The notes: generated from the sequence alone by a model not told the origin. DNA of 35,056 bases from SAR202 cluster bacterium (GCA_009392515.1 VFGE01000026.1:66322-101377); one strand, 5' to 3'. Positions 25,080-34,394 are shown, counted from the first letter of the stretch. Numbers and translations: made by a program.

Positions 25080-26249
25080 ATGTCTTTTTCATTTAATATT
25101 GATAGCAATTATGGAAATGCCAGAGCCGGTACGCTGACGGTCGATGGTAATACGATTACAACTCCTGTATTTATGCCTGTTGCTACGAAATCAGCAGTAC
25201 GTACTTTATCTTCAAAAGATTTAATTGACCTCAATTTTGATATTATTTTAAGTAATACCTATCATTTATATTTAACACCTGGAACTGATGTACTTTCAAA
25301 ATTTGCAGGCCTGCATAATTTTATGAAATGGCCTAAATCTATTCTCACTGATAGTGGTGGTTATCAAGTATTTAGCTTAAATAAAAATACTAAAATTAGT
25401 GAAGATGGAGTTGTTTTTAAATCTCATATCGATGGTTCTGCACATTTATTTACACCTGAATCAGTAATGGAAATTCAACAAATTATAGGATCAAATATTG
25501 TTATGCCATTAGATCATTGTATATACTCTGAAGATGATGAATTATCAGTAAGAAACTCAATGCAAAGAACCCATGACTGGTTAGTACGGTCTGTTAAATC
25601 ACATAATAGTTCTAGTAGTGCGTTGTTTGGAATTGTACAAGGAGGGATATATTCTAATTTGCGCAAAGAGTCCTGCCTTTTTGAGGCAGAACTAGACTTG
25701 CCAGGCTATTCTATTGGAGGATTAGCTGTAGGTGAAAATAAATCAACAATGTATAGAATAGTTGAAGAATGCAATGAATATCTTCCTGTAGAAAAACCAA
25801 GATATTTAATGGGAGTCGGCTCTCCGGAAGATTTAGTAACCTGTGTAAGTTTGGGTGTAGACATGTTCGATTGCGTACTGCCTACTAGAATTGCCAGAAA
25901 TGGAGCCATTTTTACTAAAAAGGGCCGAAAGAATATCAAAAAATCCGCGAATAAGTTATTAGATATACCGTTAGAAGATGATTGTATTTGCGAATGTTGC
26001 CAAAATTATTCAACTGGGTATATACATCAATTATTTAAAGTTTCTGAAATTCTTGGTTATCGGTTAGCAACGATTCATAATTTGTTTTTTTTAAAAAAAC
26101 TTATGGGTGATATACGTGAATCTATTTTAAACAATACATTTAATTCTTTTAAAAATGAATTTCTTAGTAATTATCACCCAACAGATGAGATTGCACGAAT
26201 GGCCCAAAAAAAACAATGGCTAGAGAGTAGAAATATTACTCAATATTAG
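25080..26249 (+). CDS. tgt: tRNA-guanine transglycosylase
   Basis: The 389-residue enzyme exchanges guanine 34 for the queuosine precursor in tRNAs with GUN anticodons. Substrate-binding LTDSGGYQVFSL, GIVQGG, GGLAVGE and the nucleophile aspartate in MFDCVLPTRIARNG are visible. The C-terminal zinc site is CICECC followed by a histidine in GYIHQLF. It starts nine bases after leuD without a clear ribosome-binding site, so it may be read through from the leucine operon. Its 3' end overlaps the convergent amidase gene by 14 bases. Confidence 0.93.
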   Translation: MSFSFNIDSNYGNARAGTLTVDGNTITTPVFMPVATKSAVRTLSSKDLIDLNFDIILSNTYHLYLTPGTDVLSKFAGLHNFMKWPKSILTDSGGYQVFSLNKNTKISEDGVVFKSHIDGSAHLFTPESVMEIQQIIGSNIVMPLDHCIYSEDDELSVRNSMQRTHDWLVRSVKSHNSSSSALFGIVQGGIYSNLRKESCLFEAELDLPGYSIGGLAVGENKSTMYRIVEECNEYLPVEKPRYLMGVGSPEDLVTCVSLGVDMFDCVLPTRIARNGAIFTKKGRKNIKKSANKLLDIPLEDDCICECCQNYSTGYIHQLFKVSEILGYRLATIHNLFFLKKLMGDIRESILNNTFNSFKNEFLSNYHPTDEIARMAQKKQWLESRNITQY

Positions 26250-27633
26250 GGTGTTTCTTGTAGAAAGGATTTTCTTGCTCATATGCCCATGCAGCCTGAT
26301 AAATCGTAGATTCATCAAAATAAGGTCCAGCAATTTGGAATCCTAATGGAAGTCCGTTTGTTGCTAATCCTGTAGGGATTGCACAAGCAGGATGTCCAGT
26401 TATATTGAAAACGGTTCGGGCTTGTCTTGGATAAGTTCTAGCTAATGTTTCAGGTTCATCGATTCGACACGCTGCTTCCATACTAGAAGCAGTCATAATT
26501 AAATCGAAATTTTTAAATTGGCTATTGATTTCTTGAGCCAGTTTTATACGGGTTCGCTGTGCACTAACATAATCTTCCCCGTTTATGAAAAGGCCTGGCA
26601 TCAGTCTTGTACGAGTTGCCTTACTGTAATCACCTGGGCGTTCTTTGTACCATTTGTTATGAATCGATAATGCTTCACAGTACATTATTATCGAGTTACA
26701 AGAAGAAAAATGATTTAACGGTGAAACATGAATTTCTTCTACTATAGCACCAAGTTTTTTAAATGTATCGGCTGCATTGTCAATAGCTTTACACATTTCA
26801 TCGTCAGATTTTAAGTCAGTCGTATAGAAATGGCGGATCAATCCTATGCGTAACCCCTTGACTCCTTTTTGTAGAAATTCTGTAAAATCTGGAAGCTTTT
26901 GGTTTTTTTCAGTACTGGGGTCGTTATTATCATAGCCTGCGATAGCATTCAAAAGTATTGCATTATCTTCTACAGTTCTTGTCATCGGGCCAACGTGGTC
27001 AAGAGAGAAACTTAATGGCACTACACCTGCTTTACTCACTCTCCCATATGTCGCTTTCATTCCTACTATTCCACAAGAAGTAGCTGGATTTCTGACGGAC
27101 CCCCCTGTATCGGTGCCTAATGCTGCAGGTATCATTCCACTTGCAACAGCTGAACCAGAGCCACTCGATGAACCTCCTGGGTGATGGTTGATATTCCAGG
27201 GGTTTCTGGCAGGCGGAAATGGAAGATCAAAGGCAGGCCCCCCAATAGCAAATTCATGCAAAGCTAATTTCCCCATTAAAATACCGCCAGAAGAATCTAA
27301 TTTATCACTCACATATGCATTTTTCCGAGGCATATTATCAATTAGTATTTTTGAATGTGCTGTTGTTTCAAATCCGACAACGTCAATAATATCTTTTAGT
27401 CCATAAGGTATACCTGTCAAAGTTCCTAGAGATTTATTTTTAGATATTAGATCTTCTGCTCTTTTTGCATCTGAGATAGCTCTTTCAGGTGTGAATTTTA
27501 TATATGCATTTAATTTAGGATCAAGTTGTTCAGTTCTTGATATTAATGCTTGTGTGTATTCTACAGGAGATAATTCCTTAGCTTGAATTGCTTTAGATGC
27601 CTGTTTGATTGTTAACCAGTGTAGATCATTCAT
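26236..27633 (-). CDS. Amidase-signature family hydrolase (GatA-like)
   Basis: The 465-residue protein has the Ser-cisSer-Lys centre of the amidase signature family: Lys80 in YGLKD, the serines of PGGSSSGSGSAVA (155-157) and nucleophile Ser179 in GTDTGGSVRNPA. The family includes GatA of the tRNA amidotransferase and many free amidases. A GatC-like small protein is encoded just upstream and overlaps it by eight bases, but no gatB is nearby. It could therefore be a stand-alone amidase with a small helper, as in AtzF/AtzG-type pairs. The substrate is unknown. Confidence 0.87.
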   Translation of the reverse strand: MNDLHWLTIKQASKAIQAKELSPVEYTQALISRTEQLDPKLNAYIKFTPERAISDAKRAEDLISKNKSLGTLTGIPYGLKDIIDVVGFETTAHSKILIDNMPRKNAYVSDKLDSSGGILMGKLALHEFAIGGPAFDLPFPPARNPWNINHHPGGSSSGSGSAVASGMIPAALGTDTGGSVRNPATSCGIVGMKATYGRVSKAGVVPLSFSLDHVGPMTRTVEDNAILLNAIAGYDNNDPSTEKNQKLPDFTEFLQKGVKGLRIGLIRHFYTTDLKSDDEMCKAIDNAADTFKKLGAIVEEIHVSPLNHFSSCNSIIMYCEALSIHNKWYKERPGDYSKATRTRLMPGLFINGEDYVSAQRTRIKLAQEINSQFKNFDLIMTASSMEAACRIDEPETLARTYPRQARTVFNITGHPACAIPTGLATNGLPLGFQIAGPYFDESTIYQAAWAYEQENPFYKKHPNIE

Positions 27634-27829
27634 TGTTGTATGTATTTATTTTATTTGGAGTAAAGACATTTGATGGTTCGTCATACATATGATGAGTGTT
27701 TGGAATAGTATCTATTAGGGTTTCAGCTATTTTTTTTGCAGAAATTATTTCATCTGAAAATTTGTCCACAAGTATTTTAAAACCTGATTCCTTAAATTTA
27801 TTAAACAATATTTCTGATTCTGTGCTCAT
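27626..27829 (-). CDS. Small GatC/AtzG-like protein
   Basis: The 66-residue protein is helical with a C-terminal MYDEPSNVFTP segment, resembling the EPxxVFxP tail of GatC-like and AtzG-like (DUF4089) subunits that wrap around amidase partners. The frame is open to 27859, but the ATG at 27829 has an AGGA site at good spacing and clears the end of the MoaD-like gene. Its stop overlaps the amidase start by eight bases, which suggests coupled translation and a complex. The family call rests on the short motif and context only. Confidence 0.6.
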   Translation of the reverse strand: MSTESEILFNKFKESGFKILVDKFSDEIISAKKIAETLIDTIPNTHHMYDEPSNVFTPNKINTYNNE

Positions 27830-27842
27830 ACTATATTCCTTT

Positions 27843-28121
27843 TTATCTCCCACCTGCAACGGCAGGGACGATACTTACCTCATCACCAGATTGGGTTGGT
27901 GTTTTCATTCCTTCTATAAATCGAATATCTTCCCCGTTAAGATAAATATTAACAAAATATCTTAATTCACCATCTTCATCGCATAATCTTTCTTTCATTC
28001 CGTTGTATTCTTCTTCAAGCAAATCAATTAACTCTCCAATATTTTCAGCAGTTACTTCTACTTGATCTAATTCGTTTGTTAATTTCCTTAATGGGCCAGG
28101 GATTCTAACTTTTATACCCAT
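27843..28121 (-). CDS. MoaD/ThiS-like sulfur-carrier protein ending in -GGR
   Basis: The 92-residue ubiquitin-like protein has a MoaD fold pattern (IKVRIPGPLRKLT at the N terminus, NIYLNGEDIRF, then TQSGDEVSIVPAVAGGR). In this family the C-terminal Gly-Gly is turned into a thiocarboxylate that donates sulfur. Here one extra Arg follows the diglycine, so it may need trimming. A frame extension with a TTG exists to 28136, but the ATG at 28121 has a GGAGGGG site eight bases upstream. It lies between the NIL and GatC-like genes. Confidence 0.88.
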   Translation of the reverse strand: MGIKVRIPGPLRKLTNELDQVEVTAENIGELIDLLEEEYNGMKERLCDEDGELRYFVNIYLNGEDIRFIEGMKTPTQSGDEVSIVPAVAGGR

Positions 28122-28147
28122 CGATTTCCCCTCCAATTACGTTTATT

Positions 28148-28405
28148 TTATCCTTCTACTAGTGATTCATTATTTGCATCATCATTTAAGTCATCTACAG
28201 TGACTCCAGATGTTTTTGTCCATTCTAGGCATTTGGCTATTTCATTATCAGGACCGTCAATATCAAGAATAACCCAACCCATTTCTGGTCGAACATCAGC
28301 CCTTCTTATATTTGTTATTACGTTAAATTTTTTAGTAATGCTATATATAATAGGTTCAGTAACTAAATTAGTAGGGAATGTAAATTTTACGCGTTTTACT
28401 GACAT
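28148..28405 (-). CDS. NIL-domain protein
   Basis: The 85-residue protein is a single NIL domain: FTFPTNLVTEPIIYSITKKFNVITNIRRADVRP, then GWVILDIDGPDNEIAKCLEWTKTSGVTVD. NIL domains occur at the C terminus of methionine ABC transporter ATPases and, in some prokaryotes, with proteins of sulfur incorporation into homocysteine. A MoaD-like carrier directly downstream fits a sulfur-related role, but this is inference. GGGAGG precedes the ATG. Confidence 0.85.
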   Translation of the reverse strand: MSVKRVKFTFPTNLVTEPIIYSITKKFNVITNIRRADVRPEMGWVILDIDGPDNEIAKCLEWTKTSGVTVDDLNDDANNESLVEG

Positions 28406-28482
28406 TTTTAATATCCTCCCTTAGAATTTTAGCGTATATAGATACAGTGATGCATCAAATAATAACTAATAATTGTTTAGGG

Positions 28483-28491
28483 ATTATAACA
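28483..28491 (-). promoter_or_regulatory. Extended -10 promoter for the NIL-MoaD-amidase unit
   Basis: TGTTATAAT on the minus strand predicts transcription from about 28476 with a leader of about 70 bases. It directly follows the outer arm of the 16S processing stem, so the rRNA trailer and this promoter abut. Confidence 0.55.
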
Positions 28492-28494
28492 AAA

Positions 28495-28516
28495 ACCTTA
28501 ACAATTTGATAGTGAA
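28495..28516 (-). repeat. 3' arm of the pre-16S processing stem
   Basis: This 22-base segment is the exact reverse complement of 30180-30201 on the other side of the 16S gene. One mismatch further in, six more bases pair (GGAAGG with CCTTCC). In the precursor RNA the two arms would form a stem enclosing the whole 16S, as in RNase III processing stems. Confidence 0.85.
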
Positions 28517-28524
28517 GGGAAGGG

Positions 28525-28630
28525 TTCAGACCATTTAAGGCCTGAAATATAATTCTTTTTTTAACCTGCGTTTATTTTTTAATCTAGTTCCAGGTTGTAA
28601 ACCAAATACTGAAAATCAGTAAAATAAACG
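28525..28630 (-). repeat. Hairpin-rich 16S rRNA trailer
   Basis: Several inverted repeats lie between the 16S 3' end and the processing arm. TTCAGACC/GGCCTGAA is at 28525-28546. CGTTTATTTT (28569-28578) pairs with AAAATAAACG (28621-28630), and inside it lie GGTT-GTA-AACC and TACTGA-AAA-TCAGTA. No T run makes any of them an obvious terminator on the minus strand. Confidence 0.6.
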
Positions 28631-28635
28631 TCGAC

Positions 28636-28658
28636 TTAAGGAATCCATTTAAGGAATC
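28636..28658. repeat. Short tandem repeat beside the 16S 3' end
   Basis: TTAAGGAATC occurs twice with a 13-base period, six bases outside the mature 16S end. Confidence 0.6.
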
Positions 28659-28662
28659 TCCC

Positions 28663-30168
<1,506 letters not shown>

Positions 30169-30179
30169 AAAACCTTCCA

Positions 30180-30201
30180 TTCACTATCAAATTGTTAAGG
30201 T
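30180..30201 (-). repeat. 5' arm of the pre-16S processing stem
   Basis: This segment is perfectly complementary over 22 bases to 28495-28516. It lies about 12 bases upstream of the mature 16S 5' end in the leader RNA. Confidence 0.85.
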
Positions 30202-30216
30202 AAATAGTCTAAAGTC

Positions 30217-30230
30217 TGTTTAAAGAGAAC
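30217..30230 (-). promoter_or_regulatory. Possible boxA antitermination element in the 16S leader
   Basis: On the minus strand GTTCTCTTTAAACA resembles the bacterial rRNA boxA (consensus near TGCTCTTTAACA). It lies between the promoter and the processing arm. The resemblance is partial. The remaining leader holds a seven-base-pair hairpin, CTAAAGA/TCTTTAG (30270-30288). Confidence 0.4.
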
Positions 30231-30298
30231 CTGGCGGATTCTATTATTAAAAAAACAAAAGACAACTATCTAAAGAATTGCTCTTTAGGTAAAAAGCT

Positions 30299-30327
30299 AT
30301 AGTAGTTAATTTAGACATATATGTCAA
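30299..30327 (-). promoter_or_regulatory. rRNA promoter of the solitary 16S gene
   Basis: On the minus strand TTGACA (30327-30322), 17 bases and TACTAT (30304-30299) predict transcription from about 30292, giving a leader of about 120 bases. The remaining 170 bases up to 30500 show only AT-rich sequence with no clear terminator for the translin gene. Confidence 0.78.
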
Positions 30328-30500
30328 GGCTAAACAACAGATTTAATCAAATCTAATGAATTTTGTTATAAATAATACCTTTGGGATCGGATTATTCTAT
30401 AAAAACAGGATCCATTCATGATTAAGCTTTAAGTTCATTCATATACTTTTTTACTAAACTCATGCTAGAGGATACTAATTAATAGATATAAATACATAAT

Positions 30501-31133
30501 TTATAGATGGAGATTTTCGAGCTTGTTTTCCAGTGCTTTTTGTCGTAACGACATTGTGAGATCTCCACGAGTTCTTTCAAGTACTCCTCGTAATTGATCT
30601 ACGGTTCTGCGTAATCCCCCAGTAACTGCTTCTGGATAATCTATTCCTGCAAGCATGCTATATGTTTCATCCATGCATTCCATCCATGTTTCACATGAGT
30701 CTAAATTGTCAGAACGCAAAGCATCCAGAATTGTCCTTCGTAGTTCGCTAGCAGCTTCTGCTATACCATTTAAATATGGGGATATTTGTACACTCAACTC
30801 AATAGCAGTAGGAATTTCCTTATTCGTTAGAAAAGCCAAAGCAACATTAGCTTCAGTAAATTCTTTTTGGGCATCTAGGACGTATCCTGAAGACATTATT
30901 GGTGTGTTTTCAATACTTTCGTTATTGATCTTATCAATAAGTATTTTTGCTTCACTAACTAGTTTTAAGCTTTCATTAAACTCTTTTCGATGAGCATTTT
31001 TTATTGCGGCTGAACATAAGTGAATGATCTGCCGTGTAAGTGGATAAACTGTTTCTCGCTTACTATGGATACTTTCAAGATCTTTCTTGGAAGATTCTAT
31101 ATTGGTTTCGATTGATTTAATTATATTATTCAT
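30501..31133 (-). CDS. Translin-family protein
   Basis: The 210-residue all-helical protein matches the translin/TRAX pattern. An early helix reads RQIIHLCSAAIKNAHRKEF, the middle YLNGIAEAASELRRTILDALR (120-140), and the C-terminal DYPEAVTGGLRRTVDQLRGVLERTRGDL (165-191). Translin and TRAX form the C3PO ribonuclease and nucleic-acid-binding complex in eukaryotes; homologs occur in some archaea and bacteria, with little known function. Acidic residues at 126, 130, 187 and 191 lie where nuclease ligands could be. It is the last gene of the minus-strand group, just before the 16S promoter. An AGAGAAAG site precedes the ATG. Confidence 0.8.
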   Translation of the reverse strand: MNNIIKSIETNIESSKKDLESIHSKRETVYPLTRQIIHLCSAAIKNAHRKEFNESLKLVSEAKILIDKINNESIENTPIMSSGYVLDAQKEFTEANVALAFLTNKEIPTAIELSVQISPYLNGIAEAASELRRTILDALRSDNLDSCETWMECMDETYSMLAGIDYPEAVTGGLRRTVDQLRGVLERTRGDLTMSLRQKALENKLENLHL

Positions 31134-31157
31134 AGTTCTTTCTCTTAGTTTAATTTA

Positions 31158-31820
31158 TTAATTACTGAATCCGTGTATTTTGTCGACAAGTATCTTAGTT
31201 GATTTTTCTGGGTCGTCTGACAAACTTACAGCACTAATTACACAAATACTGTCAGCTCCAGCTTCCAGTACTAGATCGATATTATTTATATTAATTCCTC
31301 CAATTGCAACAATTGGTGGTAAAGGGGATAGTTGTTTTATTTCAGTTAGATAACTTAGAGAAGAAGGCCTTGTGTTAGATTTTGAGTCTGTAGTAAACAT
31401 TGCACCAATTGCAATGTAATCAGCGCCGTCTTTTATCGAAATTTTACTTTCTTCTATATTGTTGTTTGAGGTACCGATAAATTGATTAGGTTGTAGTATT
31501 TTCTTAGAGTATGAATATGGTAAGTCATTTTGACCTATATGGAGCCCATGAGAATCTGAAGCTACAGCCAAGTCTGCATGGTCATTTATTATTAATGCTG
31601 CATTATATTCTTCACAAAGTTTTCTTAATTCAATTGCGATTTTTAATTGTATCCCTTTGTCATTTTGTTTATCCCTCAATTGGATAGCTGTAGTTCCTCC
31701 TGATAGGGTTGCTTTTGCTAATTCGATAATTGAACTGGTTTTCATTATTTCAGGGTCCAAAATAACATAAAGTCCTTTAACTCTATTGACTAAACTTTTA
31801 GTAACGTTTGAATCTTTCAT
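31158..31820 (-). CDS. thiE: Thiamine-phosphate synthase
   Basis: The 220-residue TIM-barrel enzyme joins HMP diphosphate and thiazole phosphate to give thiamine phosphate. Diphosphate- and metal-binding TAIQLRDK, IINDHADLA and GLHIGQNDL are present, and AIGGI near the C terminus binds phosphate. The usual GTSTH segment reads GTSNNN. The expected thiamine diphosphate enzymes (ilvB, transketolase) are nearby, but no other thi gene is. Its start overlaps the FmdB-like gene end by four bases. Confidence 0.92.
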   Translation of the reverse strand: MKDSNVTKSLVNRVKGLYVILDPEIMKTSSIIELAKATLSGGTTAIQLRDKQNDKGIQLKIAIELRKLCEEYNAALIINDHADLAVASDSHGLHIGQNDLPYSYSKKILQPNQFIGTSNNNIEESKISIKDGADYIAIGAMFTTDSKSNTRPSSLSYLTEIKQLSPLPPIVAIGGININNIDLVLEAGADSICVISAVSLSDDPEKSTKILVDKIHGFSN

Positions 31821-32146
31821 AGATCTAATCCTTCGGGTAAAGTTCCTTCTCTTGCAGCATCGATAGATTCTCTTATTGAACTAGGCATTTCCATGTTCCA
31901 GTCTGAGAAGTTTTTTTCTACATTTCTTCCAATATTCCTTGGGTCATCATAAAAGTTTCCAGAACTAGAAGAATTGGTTTCGTGGATTTGTTGAATAGTT
32001 TTTGCAACGGAGAATTTACTTAAAATTCTTGTTAAATTATTAGAAGTGCATTTTTCACATATTGCTGTGATTTTACTATTTATCGAACGAGTGAAAATAC
32101 TCGTAATAGCTGTACAATCCATACATTTATATTCATATATAGGCAT
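31817..32146 (-). CDS. FmdB-family zinc-ribbon protein (first of two)
   Basis: The 109-residue protein starts MPIYEYKCMDC, with cysteine pairs Cys8/Cys11 and Cys30/Cys33, the FmdB/CxxC regulatory zinc ribbon. The remaining part is polar, with a C-terminal helix SSIRESIDAAREGTLPEG. The family is associated with regulation of formamidase or similar genes, without a settled function. It lies between a paralog and thiE. Confidence 0.85.
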   Translation of the reverse strand: MPIYEYKCMDCTAITSIFTRSINSKITAICEKCTSNNLTRILSKFSVAKTIQQIHETNSSSSGNFYDDPRNIGRNVEKNFSDWNMEMPSSIRESIDAAREGTLPEGLDL

Positions 32147-32166
32147 ATTGTTCTCTTAATTTATAA

Positions 32167-32490
32167 TTATTCAGAACTCTGTTTGTTTATTGTTTTACCA
32201 TATTGTTCTAGTTCTTTACCGAAATTATCACCCATATCTTTGCGCATTCCTTTAACCCATTGATTAATGCTGTCTGGATTATTATCGTCTCGATCACTCA
32301 ATGTTTCAAATGAGGGTAAATTCAAACCTGCGTCCCAGGCTGATTTGTGAGAAAATGATGACATTATTCTCTTAAGGTTTTTACTTTCACACGAGGTATT
32401 GCTACATACAAGATTTGGCATTTTGCCATCTCGTACCAAGATACTAAGAATATTATTACAGTCGGAACATCTATATTCGTAAATAGGCAT
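32167..32490 (-). CDS. FmdB-family zinc-ribbon protein (second of two)
   Basis: The 107-residue paralog begins MPIYEYRCSDC with Cys8/Cys11 and Cys29/Cys34. Its second pair is spaced by four rather than two residues. The C-terminal region INQWVKGMRKDMGDNFGKELEQYG is helical and differs from the first copy. It lies 20 bases upstream of that copy, which suggests an old tandem duplication with divergence of the tails. Confidence 0.85.
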   Translation of the reverse strand: MPIYEYRCSDCNNILSILVRDGKMPNLVCSNTSCESKNLKRIMSSFSHKSAWDAGLNLPSFETLSDRDDNNPDSINQWVKGMRKDMGDNFGKELEQYGKTINKQSSE

Positions 32491-32528
32491 AATTAATTAC
32501 GTATTTATATTAGGAGTACATTATATCA

Positions 32529-33140
32529 CTAATTAAAATCTTTAATAGGTGCAAAAGTTTTTCTGTGGATTTTGGTAACACCATTCTCTATTAGTTCACT
32601 TGCGTGTGACTTCGTATAATAACCTTTATGGCTTTTAAAAGTATAATTAGGGAAATATTTATCGTATTTTTCCATCATTTTATCTCTTGCAACCTTAGCA
32701 ATTATGGACGCTGCGGCAATAGATAGCGATATATTATCTCCTTTAATTAATGAAGTCTGATCAATATCAATTTCTGGTATTTCTAAACTGTCGATTAGTA
32801 AGTATTCTGGTTTTGGAGCAAGGTGGTTTATTGCTCTTATCATAGAAAGTTTTGTTGCTGGAACTATACCTATTTGATCAATTTCTTTTGCTGATGAAAT
32901 ACCAATTCCGTAGGTTAAGGCAAATCTTTTTATTAATATACTCAGTGAATTGCGTTTTTTTGAGGTTAATTTTTTACTGTCATTAATCTCTTCATAAAAT
33001 TCGAGGTGTTTGTTTAAATCTAATACTACCGCACCTGAAACTACTGGGCCTGCAATAGTTCCTCTACCTACTTCATCTAATCCTGCTATAAACGTATAAT
33101 TTTGTTTAAATACATCTAATTCAAAATCTAAGGATGGCAT
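32529..33140 (-). CDS. rnhB: Ribonuclease HII
   Basis: The 203-residue enzyme cuts RNA in RNA-DNA hybrids and single ribonucleotides in DNA. The metal-binding Asp22 and Glu23 lie in GLDEVGRGTIAGPVV; the third aspartate is in YLLIDSL, and the SIAAASIIAKVARD segment is typical of type 2 RNase H. It begins five bases after mnmA and is read in the same transcript. Confidence 0.94.
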   Translation of the reverse strand: MPSLDFELDVFKQNYTFIAGLDEVGRGTIAGPVVSGAVVLDLNKHLEFYEEINDSKKLTSKKRNSLSILIKRFALTYGIGISSAKEIDQIGIVPATKLSMIRAINHLAPKPEYLLIDSLEIPEIDIDQTSLIKGDNISLSIAAASIIAKVARDKMMEKYDKYFPNYTFKSHKGYYTKSHASELIENGVTKIHRKTFAPIKDFN

Positions 33141-33145
33141 TTAGA

Positions 33146-34285
33146 TTAACTTTGTTGTTTTACTGTAGAAAGTTGATCAGAATTTGATTTGATTGGTTTA
33201 GTAATTATGCCACCACCAATAAGCTCTTGATTAGTGTATATTGCGCAAATTTGACCTGGAGAAATTGCTCCTTGTAAATCGTCAAAAATTATTTTCGCAC
33301 CAGTTTCAGTAGGCGTAATTGTGGCATTAACTTGAGGTGCTTTATATCTAACCTTTACTGTTACTTTTGTTGGTTTAATTATAGGGGTTCGTACAAAATT
33401 AACATTTGTAATTTCTAGACCTTTATTCAACAGTTGATGTTTTGGACCTACTGTAATTACACCATTCTCAGAATCAATACTGTTGACGTAAAGTGGGGTT
33501 GTAGATGGAGAGGAAGAAGAAATTCCTAAGCCTTTTCTTTGACCAACAGTGAAATTATGTATTCCTTCGTGTGAACCGATTAAATTACCTTTATCATCAT
33601 TTATTATACCGGGCTTTGTTGTAACTTTATCCGCAATAAAATCTCGGTAGTTTCCTGATGGTATAAAACAAATTTCCTGACTGTCGGGTTTGTTTGCAAC
33701 CGGTAATTTGTAATCTGTAGCAATTTTCCTAATTTCTGGTTTTAAATATCCACCAATTGGTAATAGTAAGTTTTGTAATTGGTTTTGTTTTAATGTATGT
33801 AAAACATATGATTGATCTTTACTTTCATCAACACCCTTCAACAAGGCAAATTTGTTATCTATTGTACTTATCTGAGCATAATGACCTGTAGCAATATAAT
33901 CAGCTTCATATGCTATAGCTTTTTGCATTAGGAAATTAAATTTCACTTTATCATTGCAAGCTACGCAAGGATGAGGGGTTTTCCCTTTTTCATATTCTTT
34001 AACAAAATAACCAATCACAAATTGCTGGAACTCTTTTTCAAAATTTAGAAGATAGTGAGGAACACCAAGTATGGAACATACTTCGCGGGCGTCTTCGACA
34101 TCTTCTAATGTACAACAACCATGATTTTGTTTTGTAAGAGAATCATCACCAGTTGTAGGAAATAATCGCATGGTAATTCCTATAACTTCATACCCTTGTT
34201 CTTTAAGAATGACAGCAGCTACAGAGGAATCAACACCTCCACTCATTGCTACTACAACCCTTTGTTTTTTTTCAGTATTTGTCAT
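33146..34285 (-). CDS. mnmA: tRNA-specific 2-thiouridylase
   Basis: The roughly 379-residue ATP-dependent enzyme thiolates uridine 34 of tRNA-Lys, -Glu and -Gln. The PP-loop SGGVDSS (15-21), catalytic cysteines in HPCVACNDKVKF and PDSQEICFIPSGNYRDF, and the C-terminal beta barrel are visible. The frame extends one codon to a TTG at 34288; the ATG at 34285 is preferred. It starts the long minus-strand gene group. No ribosome-binding site is apparent. Its substrate tRNA-Glu(UUC) is also encoded in this window. Confidence 0.95.
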   Translation of the reverse strand: MTNTEKKQRVVVAMSGGVDSSVAAVILKEQGYEVIGITMRLFPTTGDDSLTKQNHGCCTLEDVEDAREVCSILGVPHYLLNFEKEFQQFVIGYFVKEYEKGKTPHPCVACNDKVKFNFLMQKAIAYEADYIATGHYAQISTIDNKFALLKGVDESKDQSYVLHTLKQNQLQNLLLPIGGYLKPEIRKIATDYKLPVANKPDSQEICFIPSGNYRDFIADKVTTKPGIINDDKGNLIGSHEGIHNFTVGQRKGLGISSSSPSTTPLYVNSIDSENGVITVGPKHQLLNKGLEITNVNFVRTPIIKPTKVTVKVRYKAPQVNATITPTETGAKIIFDDLQGAISPGQICAIYTNQELIGGGIITKPIKSNSDQLSTVKQQS

Positions 34286-34353
34286 CAATTCAGATTAACA
34301 TAGTCAGAACACACTATCAATATTAGGCATATGTACTACTATAAATATAGGTG

Positions 34354-34359
34354 TATACT
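34354..34359 (+). promoter_or_regulatory. -10 box of rsfS
   Basis: TATACT predicts a start near 34366 and a leader of about 29 bases before rsfS. The -35 region is not convincing. Confidence 0.4.
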
Positions 34360-34394
34360 ATATGTGTAAATAAAAATACTTAAAACTAAAAATA

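Noticed and set aside
25080-26249. tgt as an archaeosine-type enzyme
   Set aside because: Length and the C-terminal zinc motif match bacterial Tgt, with no archaeal C-terminal PUA-containing extension.
28480-28516. The 16S processing arm followed by a T run as an intrinsic terminator
   Set aside because: The arm pairs with a segment over 1,600 bases away rather than forming a local hairpin, so it is better explained as a processing stem.
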